Counted from the first letter of the stretch, positions 8,095-17,034 are shown. The stretch: 64,000 bases of DNA from Bin5 sp965207495 (GCA_965207495.1 OZ242287.1:4712001-4776000), one strand, 5' to 3'. The notes: generated by a model from the letters alone, not told the origin. Translations and numbers: made by a program.

Positions 8095-8994
8095 CTAGTC
8101 ACGTTCCCTAGGATCCAGTGCATCACGCAGGCCGTCACCCAAAAAGTTGAACGCCAGCACCGTGATCACGATCATCAGGCCGGGAAAGAACGCAATATGT
8201 GGGAAGCGCAGAATGAAGGCGCGTCCATCCGACAAGATGCCGCCCCATGAGGGGTTCGGCGGGCGAATGCCCAAGCCGAGAAATGAGAGCGCTGATTCCA
8301 AAATAATAATGCCCCCGATGCCCAACGTCGCCAAAACGATGACTGGGCCCATGACGTTTGGCAGAAGATGCCGCCAGATTATGCGCCAGTCGCGCACGCC
8401 CACAGCTCTGGCTGCGGTGACGAAATCGGTCGCCTTCAGAGACATTATTTCGGCGCGTACGACGCGGGCGAAACGGGCCCAGCCGGTGAAGCCGATAACA
8501 AGAACGGTTGTAACCAGACTCGGCCCCAGTACTGCGGCCAGGACAACGAGCAGGGCGATGATCGGAAAGGCCATCAGGGTATCGACTACCCTTGAGATGA
8601 GCATATCCTCCCAGCTGCCGAAGTAGCCGGCCACGGCACCGATGACGACGCCCATCGTGACGGTGATGCCAGTTGCCGCCAGGCCCACCAACAACGCGAC
8701 TCGTGTGCCAAAGATCACGCGGCTTAGAAGATCGCGTCCAAGGTGGTCATAGCCGAATGGATGGGCTGGAGTTGGGCTGCCCCCGCGCATGCCGCGAAAA
8801 ATTTCGGTGATAGGATCATAGGGCGAGAGCAGCGGCGCGAAGATCGCCATCAATGCCAAGAGGATGATTACGACCAACCCGCCAACCGCGAAGCGATTGG
8901 CGCGAAAGCGCCGCCAAGACTGGCTCCATTCGGAGCGGCGGTCAGCGTCGGCAATGAGTTGGAGGTTCAACTCGGTGGCTGAGGAAGCGGTCAT
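8095..8994 (-). CDS. Dipeptide/oligopeptide-type ABC transporter permease (DppC-like)
   Basis: A 299-residue permease. The N-terminal helix is followed by FAPLLSPYDP and HPFGYDHLGRDLLSRVIFGTRVAL, the conserved DppC/OppC opening. The EAA-loop region reads MSLKATDFVTAARAVGVRDWRIIWRHLLPNV, where it contacts the ATPase. The protein ends with LGDGLRDALDPRERD, typical of the family. It forms the channel together with the DppB-like partner 31 bases upstream. No DppD/DppF ATPase gene is adjacent; the next genes are a toxin pair. Confidence 0.92.
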   Translation of the reverse strand: MTASSATELNLQLIADADRRSEWSQSWRRFRANRFAVGGLVVIILLALMAIFAPLLSPYDPITEIFRGMRGGSPTPAHPFGYDHLGRDLLSRVIFGTRVALLVGLAATGITVTMGVVIGAVAGYFGSWEDMLISRVVDTLMAFPIIALLVVLAAVLGPSLVTTVLVIGFTGWARFARVVRAEIMSLKATDFVTAARAVGVRDWRIIWRHLLPNVMGPVIVLATLGIGGIIILESALSFLGLGIRPPNPSWGGILSDGRAFILRFPHIAFFPGLMIVITVLAFNFLGDGLRDALDPRERD

Positions 8995-9025
8995 GGGCTG
9001 GTCTGGGCCAATTTCAGGAATAATA

Positions 9026-9988
9026 TCAGTTGATTCGAATACGCGGATCGATGATGGCGTAGGTCAGGTCGGTCAGCAGGTTCACGGCGACTACGAGCAC
9101 TGCCAGGACGACGACCAGGGACTGTACGACCTGGTAGTCGAGGCGAAAGACCGAGTCGGTGAATAGGCGGCCGATGCCGGGGATCGCAAAGACGGTCTCG
9201 ACGACGATGGTGCCGCTGAGAATAAAGGCGATTCGAAAACCGATTACCGTCACCACTGGCAGCAAAGCATTGCGAACGGCGTGGCGGACAAGCACAATGG
9301 TGTTTGGAAGCCCCTTGGCGTAGGCAGTACGCACGTAATCCTGGGACAGCACTTCGAGCGTGGACGCGCGCATGACGCGCGTCATTACGGCCATCTGTTC
9401 GGTCGTCAGCACCAGGATCGGCAGGATGTATCCTTGCCAGGACTTCAGCCCAAAGGGAGGGATGCGGCCAATCAGAGGCAGGTCGCCAAACCAACGCGGC
9501 ACGTACAAGGCAAACAGTACGATCAACATCAGCCCCAGCCAGAAGTTTGGCAGAGCCACACCCAATGTCGAGCCAACCGCGGTTGTGTAGTCGAAGGAGG
9601 AGTTGCGGCGGACGCCGGCAATGATGCCGGCCGGGATTGCGACCAGGAGCGCCAGCCCCAAAGAGGTGACATTCAGAATCGCGGTTACCGGGATCGACTC
9701 GAAGATCATCTGCCGCACGGGTATGCCGGTGCGGATAAGAGAGTCGCCGAAATCTCCGCGCAAGAGATTCCAGGCCCAGACCAGATACTGTTCATGATAG
9801 GGGCGATCCAACCCCCAGCGGCGGCGGATCGCCTCCATCTGTTCTGCGCTGATGCGGATCTCCCCTTCGCCGAGCAGAAGGTAGGTCGGGTCGCCCGGCA
9901 TCAACCGTATAACGATGAAGGTGCCGACGCTGATCAGCACGATCACCAGGATGCCTTGAAGGATGCGGCGAGTCACGTAGGGAAGCAT
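9026..9988 (-). CDS. Dipeptide/oligopeptide-type ABC transporter permease (DppB-like)
   Basis: A 320-residue permease starting MLPYVTRRILQGILVIVLIS, the standard DppB opening. It has RLMPGDPTYLLLGEG and LGLDRPYHEQY equivalents (here RWGLDRPYHEQYLVWAWNLLRGDFGDS) in the extracytoplasmic region. The EAA loop is LEVLSQDYVRTAYAKGLPNTIVLVRHAVRNALLP, and DLTYAIIDPRIR closes the protein. Its ATG has no visible Shine-Dalgarno motif: a 3.5-copy heptamer array (9995-10019) ends 6 bases upstream, where a ribosome site would be expected. Confidence 0.92.
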   Translation of the reverse strand: MLPYVTRRILQGILVIVLISVGTFIVIRLMPGDPTYLLLGEGEIRISAEQMEAIRRRWGLDRPYHEQYLVWAWNLLRGDFGDSLIRTGIPVRQMIFESIPVTAILNVTSLGLALLVAIPAGIIAGVRRNSSFDYTTAVGSTLGVALPNFWLGLMLIVLFALYVPRWFGDLPLIGRIPPFGLKSWQGYILPILVLTTEQMAVMTRVMRASTLEVLSQDYVRTAYAKGLPNTIVLVRHAVRNALLPVVTVIGFRIAFILSGTIVVETVFAIPGIGRLFTDSVFRLDYQVVQSLVVVLAVLVVAVNLLTDLTYAIIDPRIRIN

Positions 9989-9994
9989 GAAGGG

Positions 9995-10019
9995 CAGTGG
10001 TCAGTGGTCAGTGGTCAGT
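9995..10019. repeat. Heptamer tandem array (CAGTGGT) before dppB-like gene
   Basis: About 3.5 perfect copies of the 7-base unit CAGTGGT. The array lies between the binding-protein gene and the DppB-like gene, 6 bases from the start codon of the latter on the opposite strand reading. It belongs to the same family as the arrays at 18423, 60895 and 63751. Confidence 0.85.
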
Positions 10020-10094
10020 AATAAGCGAATTATGGACATGTTATAGTGGCCGGCGACCCTACCGATCACGGGTCACCGACCACAAGAGTTTTCG

Positions 10095-11744
10095 TTATTC
10101 CTCAATCCACCATTTATGGGCCTGCTGGTACAACGAGCTGTTCTTCGGGCCTTCCGGCAGCCCCTTGATGCGGCTGTTGAAGACGTTCATCCACTCGTCG
10201 AACTGCAGATTGAGTACCGGCTGCTCTTCGACGAAGATCTCCTGGATTTCGTGATAGTAGGGCTCGCGCTCTTCGTAAGAGACGACCTGCAGCCCTTCTT
10301 CGATCAACTCGTCGACGCGGGCGTTGTTGAACTGGGCAAAGTTGTTGCCGCCGCTTGAGTGGAGTGTGCTGAACGGGTCGGGCTCGACCGCGGATCCGTA
10401 GGTCCAGTTGTAGAGGGAGGCGTCCATCGTGCCTTCGCGCATACCCTGGAGGATGGTCGCTACCGGGGCCTCTTCCAGCTGCACGTCGACGCCGACGTCG
10501 GCAAACATCAGTTGCGCCAGTTCGGCGATAGGACGACGGGCCTGGTCGCCGGTGATGGTCGTGATCGTGAAGGAGAGCTGCTGCCCATCCTTTGCACGGA
10601 TGCCATCGCCGCCAGCGGCCCAACCGGCGCCGTCGAGCAGAGCCATGGCTTCCTGCGGGTCGAAGTCGTACTGCTTGAGCCCGGTGTGGTGATAGGGGCT
10701 GGCAGGCGTCAGGTTGGAGTGGGATACCTGGGCGGCGCCGTTCCAAAGGTCGTTGATGATGCGTTGGCGGTCGAGCGCGTGCATCAGGGCCTGTCGCACT
10801 TCTTTCTCCGCCAGCTGCGGAATGCTGTTGTTGAGCGGGAAGTGCTTGATCGAGTTGGCGAGGGTACGGAAGTTGACGAAGTTCGGCTCGTTCTCGAGGA
10901 AAATGCTGTCTTCCACCAGCAGCGGCCAGACGGCGGAGTCGGCCTCTCCGGTCTGCAAGGCGATCATGCGCACTGACGGTTCCGGCACGATGTCTTCGCG
11001 CAGGACGTCGATGTAGGGGCGGCCGCGGAAGTGATCATCAAAGGCTTCCAGCTCGGTAAACTCTGCCGGGCGCCACTCGCGCAGCTTGTAAGCTCCGGTG
11101 CCGATCGGCGCGGTGCTGTAGGTCTCCTCGCCCACTTCGGCGTGGTAGGCCGAATGAACGATGGGGACGGTGGCCCAGGAGGCCAGGGAAGCGGCGTTGA
11201 CATTGTCCATATTGACCTGGACGGTGTACTTGTCCGGCGCTTCAACCGAGCCAATGCCTGTGAAGGAGCCGACGATCGGCGCGCCATTTTCTGGGTCGCC
11301 ATAGTAATTGAAGGTGTAAGCGACGTCTTCGGCGGTCAACTCGGTGCCGTCGTGGAACAGAACGCCCTCGTGCAACTGGAAGGTGTACGTGAGTCCGTCG
11401 GCCGAAACGTCGACTGATTGCGCCAGTACATTTTCGAGTTCATTGAACTCGTTTACAGTCACGAGCGGATTGTGGATGTTGATAATCATCACCCAGTGCA
11501 CAGTAGGACCCATGAAAGCCGGGCTGAGACCGGCTACTTCCTGGTGGCCTACCCAGGTCATGGTTCCGCCCTGTTTGGGGCCGCTCATTTCGGCGGCTGG
11601 GGCTTCGTCGTCCGCGGCGGCGGGGGCGGCCTCGCCGGTATCGGCGGGGGCCGCCGGGGCGCAGGCTACCAGGAGCGCGGCGGACCCGCTCATGGCGGAA
11701 TAGCGCAGGAAGTCACGCCTTGTAAATGTCTGCTTCGGCTTCAT
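10095..11744 (-). CDS. Peptide-type ABC transporter substrate-binding lipoprotein (SBP family 5)
   Basis: A 549-residue binding protein (SBP_bac_5). The ATG at 11744 is chosen over longer in-frame starts because AAGGAGA lies 9 bases upstream and it gives a clean leader: RRDFL at residues 9-13, then a lipobox ending at Cys28. The combination suggests twin-arginine export followed by lipidation. Family landmarks include LAQSVDVSADGLTYTFQLHEGVLFHDGTELTAEDVAYTF and IGTGAYKLREW. It is the first gene of a cluster with two Dpp-type permeases. The ligand could be a peptide or, as in related families, an oligosaccharide or metal chelate. Confidence 0.92.
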   Translation of the reverse strand: MKPKQTFTRRDFLRYSAMSGSAALLVACAPAAPADTGEAAPAAADDEAPAAEMSGPKQGGTMTWVGHQEVAGLSPAFMGPTVHWVMIINIHNPLVTVNEFNELENVLAQSVDVSADGLTYTFQLHEGVLFHDGTELTAEDVAYTFNYYGDPENGAPIVGSFTGIGSVEAPDKYTVQVNMDNVNAASLASWATVPIVHSAYHAEVGEETYSTAPIGTGAYKLREWRPAEFTELEAFDDHFRGRPYIDVLREDIVPEPSVRMIALQTGEADSAVWPLLVEDSIFLENEPNFVNFRTLANSIKHFPLNNSIPQLAEKEVRQALMHALDRQRIINDLWNGAAQVSHSNLTPASPYHHTGLKQYDFDPQEAMALLDGAGWAAGGDGIRAKDGQQLSFTITTITGDQARRPIAELAQLMFADVGVDVQLEEAPVATILQGMREGTMDASLYNWTYGSAVEPDPFSTLHSSGGNNFAQFNNARVDELIEEGLQVVSYEEREPYYHEIQEIFVEEQPVLNLQFDEWMNVFNSRIKGLPEGPKNSSLYQQAHKWWIEE

Positions 11745-12252
11745 TGGTGGTTGTCTCCTTGGTGTGTATGAAGATTTAGAGTGATAAAGGTCGACCGGCG
11801 GCCAGCAATAGTGAAATTGACAGAAGTCAATTCCTGCACTTCGAATGGAAAGCGGCTGTTGGTCGCGGCCAACCAAGAGAACGGTGAAGCGACGAACCAG
11901 TAGCTACGGAAGGCCCGCCCAGCCTCTCCGGGCCCGGGCGTTGCAGGGCACACGGGAGTGGTTTGTTCGGCGTGGAGAACAAGCTGCATGCGATTTTGCC
12001 CGAACAGCGAGCGGGCGTCACTGCCTCGTCGATTTGTGTGAGTATAAGCAGAGACGGGAGGGCTGTCAAGAATTGGGGGAATACTGGCCGCTGCTCCGGA
12101 GAAGCATGTGCCAGATTTTGCTCTTGCGAATGGTAGAGATGCGTCTGATAATAGGCGATGATACCGGTGGCGCGGGGAGACTGAAGTGATTTCGGCTGTG
12201 ATAGAATGTCAGGGCGTAACTGACATGAAACTGGTTGTGATAAGGGGCTGCA
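11745..12252. other. Divergent intergenic region, no gene seen
   Basis: 508 bases between the start of the binding-protein gene (minus) and the ATPase gene (plus). It must hold both promoters. The longer reading frames here lack ribosome sites and a recognisable product. The one distinct element is the 18-base palindrome at 11815-11832. Confidence 0.6.
11815..11832. promoter_or_regulatory. Candidate operator palindrome upstream of SBP family 5 gene
   Basis: AATTGACAGAAGTCAATT has perfect 7-base arms around AGAA. It lies about 70 bases upstream of the binding-protein start on the minus strand, and its TTGAC arms could overlap a -35 element. A repressor-binding role is inferred only from symmetry and position. 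Confidence 0.4.
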
Positions 12253-13476
12253 ATGCAGGAAGATACCAGGTTTATCCGGACGCTGCAGTTGCGAAATCTG
12301 TTGTCGTTCGGGCCAGACTCTCCGCCGATTGAATTTGGGCCGCTGAATGTGCTGATTGGGCCGAATGGGTCGGGGAAGTCGAATGTCATTGGGGCTATTG
12401 ACCTGCTGAGGTCTTCGGCTACCGACGTGGTTGCGCCGATTCGTGAGGGAGGAGGAACGGAGGAGTGGTTGTGGAAAGGAATCGAGCAAATGCCGCTGGC
12501 AAGTCTCGACGCAACATTTCGCTTGCCTGACCGCAAAATTCCTTTGCGCCACAAATTCTCCTTTGGGTCGGTTCAACAGCGCTTTGCACTGGTCGATGAG
12601 CAGATCGACTACGAAGTTGAAGAGTGGTATGAGGACCAGGAGACGGCATTCTCTTATTCCTTCAACGAAGGCGAACCTGTTTTCAATGTTCGTGAAGAAA
12701 ATAGCTTCCACGGAACAACGGGAAGTAAGAAAGGCACTTTACTCTCTCGAGGTGATTACCTAACGCCGAACCAGTCCGTACTTTCACAGTTGCGAGACCC
12801 GACCCAATACCCGGAGATCACCTATTTGAGTGATATTTACAAGGGGTTCAAGCTGTTTCGGAGCTGGAACTTGGGCCGAAACTCCAGCCTGCGACGTCCG
12901 CAGTCTACTGACCTCCCCAACGATTTCCTAACAGAAGACGCCAGCAATCTTGGTCTCGTTCTCAATTACTTGGCTCACAAAGGGGACGTGAAGGACTTCA
13001 TATCGGCGCAGCTTAGGACATTTTATGAGGAGTTCAGAGACTTTTCAGTCTTGGTGCAGGGCGGTACTCTGCAGATTTTCTTCCGCGAAGAGAAACTGCA
13101 TCATCCAATCCCGGCCACAAGGCTTTCGGATGGAACTTTGCGATTTCTTTGTCTTGTTTCGATCCTCTGCCACCCTTCTCCTCCACCGCTCATATGCATA
13201 GAAGAGCCTGAGATTGGACTACACCCCGACATATTGCCAGTTGTCGCAGAGATGCTGATCAATGCGTCTGAGCGAACACAAATCATCGCAACTACCCATT
13301 CCGACATTCTTGTCGATGCGCTATCGCAGGTACCGGAGGCCGTGCTGGTGTGCGAGAAAGAGAGCAACTCGACAACTGCACGTCGGCTGGATCAAGATGC
13401 GCTTCGCAAATGGCTTGACAAATATACATTGGGCGATCTGTGGCGGAGCGGCGAGCTTGGCGGCAATCGATGGTAA
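12253..13476 (+). CDS. AAA/ABC-type ATPase (AAA_21, OLD/RecF-like) of a putative defence pair
   Basis: A 407-residue cytoplasmic ATPase of the SMC/RecF/OLD group. Walker A is GPNGSGKS (36-43) in IEFGPLNVLIGPNGSGKSN, typical of AAA_21/AAA_15. An ABC-like signature LSDGTLRFLCL lies near 290-300, Walker B CIEEPEIGLHP near 315-325, and the H-loop is TTHSDIL (347-353). No nuclease domain is fused to it. AAGGGG precedes the ATG. Its last 7 bases overlap the start of a DUF4276-like gene that shows TOPRIM-like residues, so the pair resembles an OLD nuclease split in two, or the AbiLi/AbiLii and RloA/RloB-type defence pairs. A defence role is inferred, not shown. Confidence 0.85.
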   Translation: MQEDTRFIRTLQLRNLLSFGPDSPPIEFGPLNVLIGPNGSGKSNVIGAIDLLRSSATDVVAPIREGGGTEEWLWKGIEQMPLASLDATFRLPDRKIPLRHKFSFGSVQQRFALVDEQIDYEVEEWYEDQETAFSYSFNEGEPVFNVREENSFHGTTGSKKGTLLSRGDYLTPNQSVLSQLRDPTQYPEITYLSDIYKGFKLFRSWNLGRNSSLRRPQSTDLPNDFLTEDASNLGLVLNYLAHKGDVKDFISAQLRTFYEEFRDFSVLVQGGTLQIFFREEKLHHPIPATRLSDGTLRFLCLVSILCHPSPPPLICIEEPEIGLHPDILPVVAEMLINASERTQIIATTHSDILVDALSQVPEAVLVCEKESNSTTARRLDQDALRKWLDKYTLGDLWRSGELGGNRW

Positions 13477-14084
13477 GAGTGACCGTCTATGTGGAGGGAG
13501 GCGGTCGGGGCAGGTTGGCAACGGATTGCCGTAAAGGGTTTTCTGAGTTCCTTCGGAAGGCCGGCCTGGAGGGTCATATGCCCAGCATCGTCGCCTGCGG
13601 CAGCAGAAGCGATGCATACGCTCGTTTTTGTGTTGCATTGAGTGATGCCGAGGCTGGCGAAATCCCTCTCTTGTTGGTCGACAGTGAAGGTCCGGTGCTA
13701 CCGAGGCGGTCGGTTTGGCAACACTTGGCAAGATCCCCGGACAGATGGGAGAGTCCCCAGGGTTCCCCTGACACGCAGGCTCATCTGATGGTGCAGTGTA
13801 TGGAGTCCTGGTTCTTCGCGGATATCTCTGCATTGGAAATGTATTTTGGTTCCGGTTTCCGGTCCGCTGCAATTCCGCAACGAAATGACATTGAACGCAT
13901 ACCCAAAGACGATGTCGTAGAACAACTCGAGTCTGCCAGCAGAGGAAGCAATAAACGCGCATATAGCAAGGGACGCCATTCTTTCGACATCCTGGCAAGG
14001 ATCGATCCGGAGAAGGTGATCCGGCGCTCGCGGTTCGCGAAACGATTGATTGATACTTTGAAGAGGCACCTCATCCCCGCATAG
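13470..14084 (+). CDS. DUF4276-like protein with TOPRIM-like residues, partner of upstream ATPase
   Basis: A 204-residue protein from the ATG at 13470, which overlaps the ATPase stop (ATGGTAA); a start at 13440 is possible but less likely. MVRVTVYVEGGGRG opens with a strand and a Glu (E9), and PLLLVDSEGPV (67-77) supplies D71 and E73. Together these resemble the VEG...DxD/DxE pattern of TOPRIM nucleases in OLD and RloB-like proteins. QAHLMVQCMESWFFAD (around 109-124) matches a conserved region I associate with DUF4276. It is probably the effector nuclease of a two-gene module with the ATPase. The family name is from memory of its sequence features and the activity is inference. Confidence 0.75.
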   Translation: MVRVTVYVEGGGRGRLATDCRKGFSEFLRKAGLEGHMPSIVACGSRSDAYARFCVALSDAEAGEIPLLLVDSEGPVLPRRSVWQHLARSPDRWESPQGSPDTQAHLMVQCMESWFFADISALEMYFGSGFRSAAIPQRNDIERIPKDDVVEQLESASRGSNKRAYSKGRHSFDILARIDPEKVIRRSRFAKRLIDTLKRHLIPA

Positions 14085-14132
14085 CTCATCGGGTAGTGCA
14101 AAATCCAACAGTTAACTTCGAAGGAAGATGCC

Positions 14133-15461
14133 ATGAACAGCCCGCAAACCGTTATAGTCCCTTCCCACTCGTGGTTTGGGGACACAGACTTCAGGCTCAC
14201 TTTTCCGGCAGGCTGGGACATTCACGTCTGCGGCTGTGAGGATGCGCCGGCGCTCAGTTCGGCGCAGATCGCGGCGGCGTTCGACAGTCCGATTGGGACG
14301 CCGCGCATTCGCGATGCGGCCCGAGGAAGGGCCAGCGCCGCGATCATCGTTGATGACCTGGGCCGGCCGACGCCGGCGGCAGAGATGCTGCCCTATGTGC
14401 TGGAGGAGCTGGCTGCGGCAGGGGTGCCCAAGTCCGAGACGGTGATCGTCATCGGCGGAGGCACGCACCGGCCGCTAACCGAGGAGGAGGTCGTGAAGAA
14501 GGTGGGCGCGGAGGCGGCTGCCAACTATGCGACGACCTCGCATGATTTCATGGCAGGCGATTTGGTCGCCTACGGCAGCCTGGAGGACGGTACGCCGATC
14601 TATATCAATCGGATTGTGGCCGAAGCCGAGTTCAAAATCTGTGTGGGCGGGATATATCCGCATCCTTCAGTTGGTTTCGGCGGAGGCGCGAAGCTGATTG
14701 TGCCGGGTGTGGCGGGATTTGCCACGATCTTCCACTTTCACAGCTTTTCGGCGCGGCGGGGCCAGGGCAATATCGAGCGGTTAGAGCCGGCTGACGGGGA
14801 GGAGAGCGGAGCAACGCTGATCGACGGCGGCGTGCGGGACCACCGGGACGTGGCTGAAGAGGTGGCGGAGCGGATCGGTTTGGACATGATCGTCAACTGC
14901 GTCCTTACCTCCCGCAGACAGATCGCTGGGCTGTTTGTGGGCGATATGGTCGAGGCTCATCGCGAGGGGGCACGTTTCGCGCAGCGGACATACGGGACAG
15001 CGATCCCGCACAGGCTGCGGCAGGAGGCGGAGTTGCTGGTGTGCAACGCGTATCCGCTGGACGCGGACCCGATTCAGGGGTCGAAGGCGCTATGGCCGCG
15101 TCAGTATTTCGAGCGGGAGCCGTATACGGTCATGCTCAACGCGGCCAGCGACGGCATCTCCTACCATGGGCTGCATCAGCAACTGCCTTGGCCGCAGTAT
15201 CTGAAGCGCAGGGTTGCGGCCGACACCACGCCAGAACCTGCTGCCACGATCGGGGGACGGGAAACCCTGCTCGTCGTCTCTGAACATTTCCTGGCGGCGG
15301 AGTTTGCGATGAAGCATAAGGGCGATCTGCTCTTCCGCAACTGGCAGACGGTGATCGACCAGCTGGCGGACAAACTGCCTGCAGACGCCACGGTTGCCGT
15401 TTTTCCAAATACATCGATCCAGATCCTGAAACGGGAAGAAGCAGTGGCGGTGGGCGCGTAG
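14133..15461 (+). CDS. LarA-like nickel-pincer racemase/epimerase family protein (DUF2088)
   Basis: A 442-residue LarA-family protein. In Lactiplantibacillus plantarum LarA the nickel-pincer cofactor is held by H108, H174, K184 and H200. Here the equivalents appear to be H112 (GGGTHRP), H177 (YPHPSVGFGGGAKLI), K187 in the same motif, and H203 (IFHFHSF), with matching spacings of 10 and 16 for the last three. It is therefore likely to be an active alpha-hydroxy-acid racemase or sugar-acid epimerase. Cofactor synthesis genes larB, larC and larE are not in this window. An HD-domain gene follows at 61 bases. Confidence 0.88.
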   Translation: MNSPQTVIVPSHSWFGDTDFRLTFPAGWDIHVCGCEDAPALSSAQIAAAFDSPIGTPRIRDAARGRASAAIIVDDLGRPTPAAEMLPYVLEELAAAGVPKSETVIVIGGGTHRPLTEEEVVKKVGAEAAANYATTSHDFMAGDLVAYGSLEDGTPIYINRIVAEAEFKICVGGIYPHPSVGFGGGAKLIVPGVAGFATIFHFHSFSARRGQGNIERLEPADGEESGATLIDGGVRDHRDVAEEVAERIGLDMIVNCVLTSRRQIAGLFVGDMVEAHREGARFAQRTYGTAIPHRLRQEAELLVCNAYPLDADPIQGSKALWPRQYFEREPYTVMLNAASDGISYHGLHQQLPWPQYLKRRVAADTTPEPAATIGGRETLLVVSEHFLAAEFAMKHKGDLLFRNWQTVIDQLADKLPADATVAVFPNTSIQILKREEAVAVGA

Positions 15462-15521
15462 GCTGAAGGGAAAGCGCTGCGGGAGGCACTGCGCCTGGGG
15501 TTGAATAAAGGAGAGAAAGAA

Positions 15522-16112
15522 ATGGCTTCGATGGAAGAGCTCCGGCAGGGTGTGTGCGAAAACCTGCCGGAGGTCAATGAGATAAAGGACGAGGCGTTGC
15601 GAGGGAAGGTGATAGAGGCGTGGGCCTTTGCGCTGTCGCAGACGGAGTTTACGCGCATCGACCAGATCAAGGGATCGGGTGTGCCGGACTCGCCGGCGCT
15701 GAAGGACGGAACGCAGGCGGAGCATCTGCGCGGTGTTGCGCGCATGGCGCAGGGGCTTGCCGACGGCCTGGAGGCGGTACATGGAGAAATCGGGATCGAC
15801 AGGGATCTGCTGTGGGCGTGTGCGCTGTGCCATGATGTGGGCAAGCCGTTTGAGTTCAGCCCGGAGAACCAGGCGCGGTGGCAGAACGATGTGGGCGCGT
15901 CGGGGTTTCCGTCGATCCGGCATTCGGTGTACGGCGTGCACGTGGCGCTGACGGTGGGGTTGCCGGAGGCGGTGGCGCATACGGCGGGCGCGCATTCGGC
16001 CGAGGGGGAGTTGATCAAGCGCAGCCTGGAGAACACGCTTGTTAACAGCGCGGACCACGCCTATTGGGGGGCGATGGAGAGAGCCGGGCAGCTGGAGACG
16101 GAGGGGGAGTAG
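15522..16112 (+). CDS. HD-domain metal-dependent phosphohydrolase-like protein
   Basis: A 196-residue protein from the ATG at 15522, chosen for AAAGGAGA upstream; an in-frame TTG at 15501 would add seven residues. The HD signature is H69 (AEHLRGV), H104-D105 (CALCHDVGKPF), and later histidines in HTAGAHS, consistent with a metal-binding HD fold. HD proteins hydrolyse nucleotides or phosphate esters; the substrate here is unknown. It may be co-transcribed with the LarA-like gene. Confidence 0.8.
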   Translation: MASMEELRQGVCENLPEVNEIKDEALRGKVIEAWAFALSQTEFTRIDQIKGSGVPDSPALKDGTQAEHLRGVARMAQGLADGLEAVHGEIGIDRDLLWACALCHDVGKPFEFSPENQARWQNDVGASGFPSIRHSVYGVHVALTVGLPEAVAHTAGAHSAEGELIKRSLENTLVNSADHAYWGAMERAGQLETEGE

Positions 16113-16155
16113 GCTAAGCGGTTGGGACTGATGGAAATATGCTTTGCAGTACTGC

Positions 16156-16190
16156 GTATTACGTATTCCGTATTTCGTAGTGCGTTACGG
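16156..16190. repeat. Degenerate heptamer array (GTATTNC) after HD gene
   Basis: Five consecutive 7-base units (GTATTAC, GTATTCC, GTATTTC, GTAGTGC, GTTACGG) follow each other without gaps, 43 bases past the HD gene stop. A related short array occurs at 47583-47603. Confidence 0.6.
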
Positions 16191-16251
16191 CAGACGAGAC
16201 AGGGGCTATTCCATTTCGCTCTGCGAGAGGAGGCTCGGCATTGGAGGGCAC

Positions 16252-17034
16252 TTACGTATTTTCCCCGTGTTGGGCTACGATTTCGCTCATGCCGTCCCAC
16301 TCCATCCAGATGTCGGTGAGGGCTTCGTACAGCTGGGCCATGTAGTTGACATGTTGCAGGCGGAAATAGATGGCGTAGCGAGGGTGTGGTGAGACGTTGG
16401 GCGAGGCGCAGTGGGCTATCTGGTAGTGTACTAGGATGGCGTCACCAGCCGCGGCGGTAATCATATTCGGTTGCGGCATATGGATGGGCGGCATGCCTTC
16501 GGCGCCGCCGCGCATAAGGATGTCGTGTCCATTTTCGCGAAAGTACTGCTCGTAGAGATGATGGGTACCGGGCCAGACGGCGAGGTTTCCGGCGTAACCG
16601 GTATTCACGTCGCTGAGGGCGATGCCGACGAGCATCGTGAATCTGCGCAGCTCGCCTGCGGGGACGCCGTTGTGGGGCGAGTGGCGGCCGTCCAGATGGG
16701 GTCGCGGCGCTGGTGGGGGATCGTCCAGCCGCGGAAAGCGGACTGCGATTTGTCCGCGCTGGACCGGGTTGACCTTTCCGGCGCCAATCATGGATTCGGC
16801 CAGCAGTTTTACGGGCGACCGGTTGTACAGATCGGTTATTTCGGGCGCCTGCCGCAGTTCCGGGCAGAATGACTGTGCATTAAAGGTCGTCATTTGTGAG
16901 GGATCGATGCCGTTGCCGAAGGAGTGGTTGATCGCTTTGACGGCGGCGTCGACCATCACACCTGGGACAACGCCGGGCACCCTCACATATCCCTTATTGT
17001 AGAATTCCATCTTTTGCGCGTAGGTCAGATGCAT
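16252..17034 (-). CDS. Phytanoyl-CoA dioxygenase-like (PhyH) Fe(II)/2-oxoglutarate oxygenase
   Basis: A 260-residue protein from the ATG at 17034. That start has AGGAGG just upstream and aligns with the start of its neighbour paralog; a start at 17082 is less likely. The iron-binding facial triad is visible as H113 and D115 (RPHLDGRHSP) and distal H208 (IAHCASPN), with R219 (HPRYAIYFR) suited to bind 2-oxoglutarate. It is a likely soluble hydroxylase of a small molecule. The substrate is unknown; bacterial PhyH paralogs act on lipids, secondary metabolites and compatible solutes. Confidence 0.88.
   Translation of the reverse strand: MHLTYAQKMEFYNKGYVRVPGVVPGVMVDAAVKAINHSFGNGIDPSQMTTFNAQSFCPELRQAPEITDLYNRSPVKLLAESMIGAGKVNPVQRGQIAVRFPRLDDPPPAPRPHLDGRHSPHNGVPAGELRRFTMLVGIALSDVNTGYAGNLAVWPGTHHLYEQYFRENGHDILMRGGAEGMPPIHMPQPNMITAAAGDAILVHYQIAHCASPNVSPHPRYAIYFRLQHVNYMAQLYEALTDIWMEWDGMSEIVAQHGENT

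Noticed and set aside
11827..12711. A 294-codon minus-strand frame between the binding protein and the ATPase
   Set aside because: Its first half is antisense to the ATPase gene. The part in the gap has no ribosome site or domain.
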